NCBI GenBank assembly: GCA_047620505.1
Contig: JBLHKS010000122.1
Coordinates: 1-21,792, forward strand
Source: JBLHKS01 sp047620505
GTDB taxonomy: Bacteria > Verrucomicrobiota > Verrucomicrobiia > Verrucomicrobiales > DEV007
DNA: 21,792 nt
Direction of reading: 5' to 3'
Position 1 is the stretch's first letter. Each line of letters starts with the position of its first letter. The translations under genes and the position numbers were made by a program. Below, piece after piece: positions 16,324-21,792 of the stretch. The notes under the pieces are model-generated. The model had not been told where the DNA came from and made no database searches. It was given only the letters and a program-made list of their open reading frames with translations.

Positions 16324-17001
16324 TCACTCGTTCTCGCCGAAGATAAAAAGCAGAGTCCCCGGCTGCAGTTGCTGGCAAACGGCTTCCAATTGATTTTCCG
16401 GCACTGCCGGGCATCCCTGGCTTCTTCCGATCCTCGGCCCGAGCCCTTCAGCGAGATTCTGGGCGATGATCACGTCGGAAACGTACCAAGCGGAGTGAAG
16501 CACGATTTTTCGGCGGCGAGCCTGATCGTTAACTCCCGATTCCAGACCATCGAGCTTAAGGCTTTTGCCAAAATCTCCGCCGTAGCTTTCGCCAACTCGG
16601 TAGAGACCGAGGCTCGTTTGATACGAGCCGACGCGGTTAGAAAAATCTTCCGCAAACAGCCCACCGGAATTTTTTCCGTGCGCGCAAAGGAAGCGTTCGG
16701 GCCGACAGCGGTCGCTTCGGTGAATTTCGAGCCGATTCAAATACGAAGGTTTGGTGAAGTCGATCACGGCCAGAGTTTTGACAGTGTCAAGATCAATCCC
16801 AGCTTCGGCGACAGCGGTCCAGGCGGCTTCGATCGCTGCGTAGTTGGTTCGATCGAGTTGCTGATGAAACTCCGCGGAATTCGCCTCCGCGCCCTGAGCG
16901 ATTGCCAGCAGGGCGAAGGTCGTGTCGATGCCGAAAAACATGGGCGAACAAAACACCGAAAAGCTTGAGCCGACCACATAAAATCGCCAGGGTGGATTCA
17001 T
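16324..17001 (-). CDS. L,D-transpeptidase catalytic domain (YkuD_2) family protein
   Basis: With the ATG at 17001 the protein has 225 residues. It matches the YkuD_2 family, murein L,D-transpeptidase-like proteins: LAVIDFTKPSYLNRL, FLCAHGKNSG with His108, FSNRVGSYQTSLGLYRVGESY, SLKLDGLESGVND, IVLHSAWYVS with catalytic-type His169, and IGRSQGCPAVP with catalytic Cys197. It would act on peptidoglycan cross-links or protein anchoring in the envelope. The first 40 residues are hydrophobic and end in QGAEA, consistent with a signal peptide. The start is uncertain: ATG at 17001 gives a long leader with one Arg, ATG at 16941 gives a short one without positive charge; the open frame to 17172 would run deep into the opposite gene. 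If 17001 is right, its start codon overlaps that of the divergent oxidoreductase gene. Confidence 0.88.
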   Translation of the reverse strand: MNPPWRFYVVGSSFSVFCSPMFFGIDTTFALLAIAQGAEANSAEFHQQLDRTNYAAIEAAWTAVAEAGIDLDTVKTLAVIDFTKPSYLNRLEIHRSDRCRPERFLCAHGKNSGGLFAEDFSNRVGSYQTSLGLYRVGESYGGDFGKSLKLDGLESGVNDQARRRKIVLHSAWYVSDVIIAQNLAEGLGPRIGRSQGCPAVPENQLEAVCQQLQPGTLLFIFGENE

Positions 17002-18316
17002 GAGCACGACTCGCCGCCGATTTCTCCGCAAAGCCGCCGCCATCGCCGCGCCGACGATCATTCCTGTATCGGCGTTAGGCCAAGGCGGCCGCCCTGCTCC
17101 GAGCGAGCGAGTTAACATGGGCTTCATCGGAATCGGCCAGCAGGGAATCGGCGTGATGGAAGCTTTTCTCAACCACGCCGACGTTCAAGGTGTTGCCGTC
17201 TGCGATGTCCACGACCGACATCACCGCGAGCGTCCCTGGGGGGAAGGCCGCGCGTTAGGGCGTGAGGTTGGCAAAGAAATTATCGACAAAAAATACGGAA
17301 ACGCCGACTGCGCCGCCTACATCGATTTCCGCGAACTGATCGCCCGCGATGACATCGATGCCGTGATGGTTGCGACGCCCGATCACTGGCACGCCGCCGT
17401 CACCCTCGCCGCTCTCCGTAGCGGAAAAGACGTCTACTGTGAAAAGCCGGTAACGCACCTCTTCGCCGAAGGTCAGGCGGTCTACCGCGCCGCTGCAGAG
17501 CACAAACGCGTCTTCCTGGTCGGCTCCCAACAACGCTCCGATCCGCGTTTCCGGAAAGCCGTCGAAATCGTTCGCAACGGCGTGCTCGGCAAGCTCGTCC
17601 GCGTCGAAGTTGGCCTTCCGCCTGGTCACAAAACCGCTCAAGGCGATACTTCGATTCAAGAACCACCGAAAGGCCTCGACTACGATCGTTGGTGCGGGCC
17701 GAGTCCGGTTCTGCCTTACATGAATGCTCGGCATCACCGCTGGTGGCGTTGGCACACGAACTACGGCGGCGGCAATTTGATGGACTGGATCGGCCATCAC
17801 AATGACATCGCACACTGGGGCCTCGGCGTCGAACGTAGTGGCCCTGTCAGGGTCGAGGCGCGCGGCTGGACCTGGCCGGAGACCGAGTTTTACGACACGC
17901 CGGTCGACTACGAAGTTGCTTGCGATTACGAAGGAGGCCAGCAGCTGCTGATTTCTTCAAACGTTCGAAAAGGCACGAAATGGATCGGCGAAGACGGCTG
18001 GCTTTGGGTCGATCGCGGCAAAACCGAGGCGTCGAATCCCGCCTGGCTCGCGGACGATTTCGTTCCCGGCGACTGGAAAGCCTACCGCTCCCCTGGCCAC
18101 CAGCGCAATCTTGTCGATTCGATCAAGAGCCGAAAAGAGACGATCGCGCCCGCAGAAATTGGCCATCGTTCGGTGACGCCTGGACATCTCGGTTGGCTCT
18201 CCGCGAAAGTCGGTCGTCCCTTGAAGTGGGATCCAGCGAAGGAGATGATTCTCGGCGATGCCGATGCTCAGGCGAAACTGATGGAAGTCGGCTACCGCCC
18301 TCCTTGGAGGCTTTAG
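17000..18316 (+). CDS. Tat-exported Gfo/Idh/MocA-family oxidoreductase
   Basis: The protein has 438 residues. The N-terminus MSTTRRRFLRKAAAIAAPTI is a twin-arginine signal, fixing the start at 17000, so the enzyme folds with its cofactor before export. The Rossmann fold begins at VNMGFIGIGQQGIG (about 38-51), followed by VCDVH (67-71), ATPDHWH (125-131) and the hallmark CEKP (147-150) that carries the catalytic Lys149. The C-terminal domain contains WWRWHTNYGGGNLMDWIGHHNDIAHW (about 248-273), with the His residues usual in this secreted subgroup. Relatives oxidise or act on sugars and cyclitols using tightly bound NAD(P); the substrate here is unknown. Such Tat-exported members are very common in Planctomycetota and Verrucomicrobiota. 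It stands alone, with a 151-nt gap to the next gene. Confidence 0.93.
   Translation: MSTTRRRFLRKAAAIAAPTIIPVSALGQGGRPAPSERVNMGFIGIGQQGIGVMEAFLNHADVQGVAVCDVHDRHHRERPWGEGRALGREVGKEIIDKKYGNADCAAYIDFRELIARDDIDAVMVATPDHWHAAVTLAALRSGKDVYCEKPVTHLFAEGQAVYRAAAEHKRVFLVGSQQRSDPRFRKAVEIVRNGVLGKLVRVEVGLPPGHKTAQGDTSIQEPPKGLDYDRWCGPSPVLPYMNARHHRWWRWHTNYGGGNLMDWIGHHNDIAHWGLGVERSGPVRVEARGWTWPETEFYDTPVDYEVACDYEGGQQLLISSNVRKGTKWIGEDGWLWVDRGKTEASNPAWLADDFVPGDWKAYRSPGHQRNLVDSIKSRKETIAPAEIGHRSVTPGHLGWLSAKVGRPLKWDPAKEMILGDADAQAKLMEVGYRPPWRL
17939..17950. repeat. AGCAGCTGCT palindrome, copy 8
   Basis: Core at 17940-17949 in the oxidoreductase gene, read as QQLL (GGQQLLIS) on the plus strand. Confidence 0.85.
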
Positions 18317-18467
18317 AAATCTGGAGAGAGGCCCGGATGGAGCAATTGAGATCAGCCGCGTCCGGCAATCGGTTTATCCTTGATCGGGCAACCAACACCG
18401 CTTCAACTGCTCTCGTAATCGTGAGCGTTTTTCCTTTTTTCCCCCATAACTTTTTCCTGCGCGCAAA

Positions 18468-19724
18468 ATGGCAACTACAAAATGGTCGGATGATCAATTT
18501 CTGGACTCTTTACGATTGCTTGGCGATGCCCAGGCCGACGCCTGTGTGGAGGCGCTGATCTGCGATTCGGAGAACGAGGGGAAAGACTTCCACCTGCTTT
18601 TTAAAGGGCTGAATTCCAACAGCGCGGTGGTGCCGGAGGGAATTCCGGATGTCCTCAGGCGGTTTTTTGAGGATACGGCGGGGCATCCTGTCGTGGATGG
18701 TCAGCCGGCCGATCTCGAACGGCTGGAGCGGGGCGGAAGCGTTCTGCTGCGGAACGCGTTTCTCTCCGCGCTCGCGTTGGTCGCCAAGAGTCTAAACGAG
18801 GGCTACGCCGCGCCGAATCTCGCGGTCATTCTGAGCATTTCCAAGAATCTGGAGCGCAACCCTTACGACCGGCTCCTCGGCGTTCTTCAGATGGTGATCA
18901 ACGTTTGCAACTCGACGGCTTTTGGCGGCTCTGGAAACGCCTTGATCACAGCGCAGAAATTACGGCTTTTGCATGCCGGCGTCCGGCTCGTCGTCCGCGA
19001 ACCCGAGGGCCGGCTCCCCGGATTTCCTGAGGACTACCCGAAGGATCTCGGCAAATACGAAGAGCTTTATCAGGTACCCGTGAACCTCGAGGACATGCTG
19101 GGAACGATCATGGGATTCTCGCTTCTCGTCGTCGATGGAATGCAGAATCTCGGGGCGCGTTTGAGCGACAGCGAAGCTGAGGATTTCTACTACGTTTGGC
19201 GGACTTTCGGCCAAGCGATGGGAATCCATCCGCCTGGCAAAGCGGAAAGCAGCGAATTCATTCCGACTTCTCTCGCCGAGGCGCGCGAATTTTATACGTC
19301 TTATTCTCGCAGGCACTATCGGCCAGTTGAGGAGAATCCCGAAGGCGTGGCCCTGGCGCAGTCGAACCTCGATTTGATGAACGCGTTGCTCCCACAGACG
19401 CCGCTGCGCCGGATGGGCCTGAAGCTCGTGCCGCGAGTCTACATGCAGTACCTGATGGGAAAGGACTTGATGCGGCAGGTCGGAATTAAGCCAGTCAGAG
19501 GATTCTGGATCACGAGAGGATTCCTTGGAGTGATTCCGTTCATGTGGCGTTGGTTCTGGAAGTGCGCCGATCGCCTGGGTGGGCTCGGCACCCGCCACGA
19601 AAGACTGAGTTATCAGCTCTTCCAGCGGCTCATCACGAAGGGCGTTGGCGTTGAGGTGAACTTTCGGATTCCCCAGGATCTTTCGGACCTGCACGAGCTC
19701 GGCGAGAGGCGGACGGATTGTTGA
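18468..19724 (+). CDS. MpaB/latex-clearing-protein type haem oxygenase homologue (DUF2236)
   Basis: The protein has 418 residues, the usual length. It matches the family of fungal MpaB and bacterial rubber oxygenase Lcp, b-type haem enzymes that cleave isoprenoid double bonds with O2. The key segment is TAQKLRLLHAGVRLVV (161-176), corresponding to the family's T-x-x-R-L-x-x-x-HA-x-VR motif; His169 is the expected axial haem ligand. It is followed by YQVPVNLEDMLGTIMGFSLLVVDGMQNLG (about 201-229), also conserved. Unlike secreted actinobacterial Lcp it has no signal peptide or Tat motif (MATTKWSDDQF), so it should work in the cytoplasm or at the membrane; helices near the C-terminus (RGFWITRGFLGVIPFMWRWF) could associate with membrane. 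The substrate may be an isoprenoid or unsaturated lipid rather than rubber. An aldehyde-using enzyme is encoded 118 nt downstream. Confidence 0.82.
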   Translation: MATTKWSDDQFLDSLRLLGDAQADACVEALICDSENEGKDFHLLFKGLNSNSAVVPEGIPDVLRRFFEDTAGHPVVDGQPADLERLERGGSVLLRNAFLSALALVAKSLNEGYAAPNLAVILSISKNLERNPYDRLLGVLQMVINVCNSTAFGGSGNALITAQKLRLLHAGVRLVVREPEGRLPGFPEDYPKDLGKYEELYQVPVNLEDMLGTIMGFSLLVVDGMQNLGARLSDSEAEDFYYVWRTFGQAMGIHPPGKAESSEFIPTSLAEAREFYTSYSRRHYRPVEENPEGVALAQSNLDLMNALLPQTPLRRMGLKLVPRVYMQYLMGKDLMRQVGIKPVRGFWITRGFLGVIPFMWRWFWKCADRLGGLGTRHERLSYQLFQRLITKGVGVEVNFRIPQDLSDLHELGERRTDC

Positions 19725-19739
19725 GCGGGCGACACCGAA

Positions 19740-19799
19740 GCAAATGTGATTCTGCCGAGGGAAACGATTTGCATCGAAATAGCGGCGCGTTCTATTTGC
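19740..19799. repeat. three GCAAAT/ATTTGC boxes spaced 27 bp
   Basis: GCAAAT at 19740-19745 and its complement ATTTGC at 19767-19772 and 19794-19799 lie upstream of the aldehyde dehydrogenase gene, each start 27 bp from the next. The first two form an inverted pair. They could be operator half-sites, but six-base matches can also arise by chance. Confidence 0.3.
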
Positions 19800-19842
19800 G
19801 CGGCTTCTTTCCAAGGCGTTCAGCACCGCAAAATTTTCACGA

Positions 19843-21279
19843 ATGAGCATCCCACACATCCCCATCCTTCGCTGCGGCAAGGTCTACCAAAGTCTCGATA
19901 CGCAGACGATCACGAACGTTGCAGGCGACAAGGACGCAGCGACGATCAGCTTTGCCTGCGCGGACATGATCAAGCGCGACCTGCTTTCGATTGGTGAAGG
20001 CCGAAAGGCGCTCGCAGCGTTCAAATGCAAGGATCTCGTCGAGATCTGTAAGAAGGCTTCGCAACTTTTCCTGACCGACAGCTTGCCGGTCGGCATCGAC
20101 GGCGATCTCCAGTCGCCAGACGATTATGTTCAGCAGCTCGGAATGACGAGCGGCCTGCCGCATTCGCTCATCCGAATGAACATGAAGCGGCTGGCTGGCG
20201 TGATGAATCAGACCGACGTGATTTTGCAGGGCCTGACTCGTGGACTCGACCTCGATGTCCTCGACAAGGGCTATGGCGAGCAGGGCGGTGCGCCGGTGAG
20301 CTACGCGCCGACGACGGATTGCCTCAGCGTGATTCTGCCGAGCAACTCGCCTGCGGTGAACGCGCTTTGGGCACCTTCGATCGCGTTGAAAATCCCAGTC
20401 GTGCTCAAGCCCGGTCGCGAGGAGCCGTGGACGCCGACTCGCCTGATCGAAGCGATGATCAAAGCGGGTGCGCCGCCGGAAGCGTTCAGTTTTTACCCGA
20501 CTCAACACGACGGCTCGAGCGCGATGATCCGCCGATCCGGCCGCGTGATGCTTTTCGGTGGTGACGACACGGTTCAGCAGTATGAGAACGATCCGCGCGT
20601 CGAAGTTCACGGAACCGGCTACTCGAAAATTCTCATCGGCGATGACGAAATCGAAAACTGGCGCGACTACATTCCGACGCTGGTCGAGTCGATCAGCGCG
20701 AACTCAGGCCGAAGCTGCATCTGCACATCGGTCATCGTCGTCCCGAAATATGCCGACGAAATCGCGGAAGCGGTCGCCCAGCAGCTGCTGGAGATTCAAC
20801 CGAAAGCACAGGACGATCCGGAAGCTAAGCTGAGCGGTTTCGCGAACCCGAAAATGGCCGAGTGGATCGACGACGCGGTCACGGATGGACTCCAGGGAGG
20901 CGCGCGCGACGTCTCGCTCGAACTGCGCGGCACCCCGCGTTATCAGCAGCGCGACGGCATGAATTACATGCTGCCGACGATCATCCGCGCTCCCGGCTGG
21001 GATCACGAATTGTCGATCCGCGAGTTCCTCTTCCCGTTCACGACCATCATCGAAGCCCCGCAAGCCGAGATGAACGAGCGCATCGGAAAGACCCTCGTCT
21101 GCACGGCGCTAACGAAGGATCTTGAGTTCAGCGACCAGCTCTTCGGCAATCCCCAAATCGACCGGCTTAACATCGGAAATATTCCGACAAACCGGATTCA
21201 GTGGAACCAACCGCACGAGGGTAACCTCTTCGAATTCCTCTACACGCGGCGTTCGTTCCAGATCGCGAACGCTGCTTGA
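19843..21279 (+). CDS. aldehyde dehydrogenase superfamily protein, acylating/acyl-CoA-reductase-like
   Basis: The protein has 478 residues, the normal length for the superfamily. A nucleotide-binding segment is seen at 165-191 (PSNSPAVNALWAPSIALKIP then VVLKPG), FGGDD at 238-242, and the catalytic Cys in ANSGRSCICTS, most likely Cys292 by alignment to N-x-G-Q-x-C. The usual general-base motif E-LGGK is replaced by VHGTGYSK (255-262). Absence of that Glu is a mark of CoA-acylating members and LuxC-like acyl-CoA reductases, which make or use acyl-CoA instead of releasing free acid. No signal peptide is seen, so it is cytoplasmic. Which aldehyde it handles is unknown; the upstream oxygenase homologue would generate carbonyl products, so a shared pathway is plausible. 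The start at 19843 has no Shine-Dalgarno sequence. Confidence 0.85.
   Translation: MSIPHIPILRCGKVYQSLDTQTITNVAGDKDAATISFACADMIKRDLLSIGEGRKALAAFKCKDLVEICKKASQLFLTDSLPVGIDGDLQSPDDYVQQLGMTSGLPHSLIRMNMKRLAGVMNQTDVILQGLTRGLDLDVLDKGYGEQGGAPVSYAPTTDCLSVILPSNSPAVNALWAPSIALKIPVVLKPGREEPWTPTRLIEAMIKAGAPPEAFSFYPTQHDGSSAMIRRSGRVMLFGGDDTVQQYENDPRVEVHGTGYSKILIGDDEIENWRDYIPTLVESISANSGRSCICTSVIVVPKYADEIAEAVAQQLLEIQPKAQDDPEAKLSGFANPKMAEWIDDAVTDGLQGGARDVSLELRGTPRYQQRDGMNYMLPTIIRAPGWDHELSIREFLFPFTTIIEAPQAEMNERIGKTLVCTALTKDLEFSDQLFGNPQIDRLNIGNIPTNRIQWNQPHEGNLFEFLYTRRSFQIANAA
20779..20791. repeat. AGCAGCTGCT palindrome, copy 9
   Basis: Core at 20780-20789 in the aldehyde dehydrogenase gene, in the CCAGCAGCTGCTGG form; read as QQLL on the plus strand. 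Confidence 0.85.
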
Positions 21280-21340
21280 GCCGTCGGTCGCTTCCTGACC
21301 GGCCCACTTCGTTTCCTCCCGAACTCGACAATTCCGTCGA

Positions 21341-21374
21341 CCCGGTTCATCGTCGAAGCCTCGATGAAACCGGG
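21341..21374 (+). promoter_or_regulatory. hairpin enclosing the start codon of the kinase gene
   Basis: CCCGGTTCATCG (21341-21352), a 9-nt loop, and CGATGAAACCGGG (21362-21374) pair as a 12-bp stem with one bulged A. The start codon ATG at 21364-21366 is in the 3' arm. The stem is followed by CTTTATCTTTCTC, moderately T-rich. It could block translation initiation, or act as a weak terminator for the upstream gene. Confidence 0.55.
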
Positions 21375-21792
21375 CTTTATCTTTCTCAAACACGCCGTCC
21401 AAGGCCTCGTCAACCTCGTCGTTCCGGGTAGCGGGATGGTCGTCGACTTCGCCGCTGATTGGGCCGAACACCTCCACGAACGTTGGGCGAAGAAACGCCA
21501 GGCGAAAGAACTGCGCGAAGACCTCGTCGAAGTCATCGAACTCAACGAAACGGAACTCCGCGCCGAGATCCACGAACAAATCGAAGTCGAAGCCGCCAAT
21601 CTCTCCCCGGAGGAAAAGGCCCAGGTCGAAGTCCTCATCCAGCAGCTACCCGCTTCGATCCGGCGCACCATGCGGCGTCCAGCCGATCCCAAGGGCACGA
21701 CCATTCCCGCTCACCTCATCCCTCGTTCCCGGGATGACATCCTTCGCATCCTCCCCGACCGGCCGCCCCGCTTCCAACCCGGCGATCGCCCA
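21364..21792 (+). CDS. N-terminal part of a Ser/Thr protein kinase, cut by the window edge
   Basis: The frame is open from ATG at 21364 through the last base, giving 143 residues without a stop. It starts MKPGFIFLKHAVQGLVNLVV (amphipathic or weakly hydrophobic helix), continues with a long charged helical region rich in Glu/Arg/Lys (AEHLHERWAKKRQAKELRED to LSPEEKAQVEVLIQQLPASI, possible coiled coil), and ends with MRRPADPKGTTIP, IPRSRDDILRILPDRPPRF and QPGDRP. From memory, this R-R-P-A-D-P-x-G-T-T and R-F-x-P-G-D-R-P linker precedes the glycine-rich loop of a Hanks-type kinase in many Planctomycetota/Verrucomicrobiota proteins, often fused to further C-terminal domains. The kinase domain itself is outside the window, so the call rests on the linker only. 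ATG at 21364 is the first start codon after the stop of the preceding gene, in the same frame. Confidence 0.72.
   Translation, partial: MKPGFIFLKHAVQGLVNLVVPGSGMVVDFAADWAEHLHERWAKKRQAKELREDLVEVIELNETELRAEIHEQIEVEAANLSPEEKAQVEVLIQQLPASIRRTMRRPADPKGTTIPAHLIPRSRDDILRILPDRPPRFQPGDRP

Noticed and set aside
17002..17172. Upstream extension of the L,D-transpeptidase-like frame
   Set aside because: It would run through the Tat signal of the divergent oxidoreductase, and its residues do not look like a signal peptide.
18960..19880. 306-residue frame antisense to the oxygenase gene
   Set aside because: Opposite the conserved haem-motif region; Arg/His-rich shadow composition.
19837..20610. 257-residue frame antisense to the aldehyde dehydrogenase gene
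   Set aside because: Shadow of a clear ALDH-fold gene, with no motif of its own.
21459..21737. 92-residue plus-strand frame near the right edge
   Set aside because: Very Arg/Pro/Ser-rich; it is an off-frame reading of the kinase N-terminus, whose own frame stays open to the edge.
1..21792. tRNA, rRNA and CRISPR array
   Set aside because: No cloverleaf-like sequence, conserved rRNA segments or regularly spaced direct repeats were found; the AGCAGCTGCT copies are irregularly spaced and within genes.

Overview
The window is GC-rich bacterial chromosome from, most likely, a member of the Planctomycetota/Verrucomicrobiota group; I lean to Verrucomicrobiota but cannot prove it. The reasons are the gene families: a secreted PQQ-like propeller starting with a QWRG motif, a secreted protein with pre-peptidase (PPC) domains, a type I sulfatase, a Tat-exported Gfo/Idh/MocA oxidoreductase, an SGNH hydrolase, and the N-terminal linker of a Ser/Thr kinase type common in these phyla. 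Most start codons lack a clear Shine-Dalgarno sequence, which also fits. No tRNA, rRNA or CRISPR array was seen.

Layout. 1-192: the tail of an integrase-core transposase running in from the left edge. 193-494: no convincing gene. 495-4274 (+): PQQ-like propeller and PPC-domain exoprotein. 4279-9519 (-): a likely operon read from an SLC13-type anion permease with four RCK-C-like domains, through an SGNH hydrolase, to a sulfatase that overlaps the hydrolase by 4 nt. The permease is interrupted by one in-frame TAA inside its most conserved membrane motif. 9520-9755: a gene-free region with a strong intrinsic terminator 14 nt before the next start codon. 9756-16318 (+): PAS sensor histidine kinase, PAP2 phosphatase with an added C-terminal domain, GlgX-type debranching enzyme, ECF sigma factor and its overlapping membrane partner. 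16324-17001 (-): YkuD_2-type L,D-transpeptidase-like protein. 17000-21279 (+): Tat-exported oxidoreductase, MpaB/Lcp-type haem oxygenase homologue and an acylating-type aldehyde dehydrogenase. 21364-21792 (+): start of a Ser/Thr kinase cut by the right edge.

Functionally, the left half looks like secreted glycan handling: sulfatase and SGNH esterase would remove sulfate and acyl groups, and the permease would be the matching anion carrier. The middle holds signalling and envelope genes (kinase, lipid phosphatase, sigma/anti-sigma pair, L,D-transpeptidase) around a glycogen enzyme. The right half pairs an oxygenase with an aldehyde-using enzyme.

The most unusual signals are these: a 10-bp palindrome AGCAGCTGCT found exactly nine times, always inside genes and in two different reading frames (like the HIP1 repeat of cyanobacteria in concept); the nonsense codon in the permease; the terminator directly in front of the kinase; two divergent start codons sharing one CATG; and a long hairpin that buries the start codon of the right-edge kinase gene.
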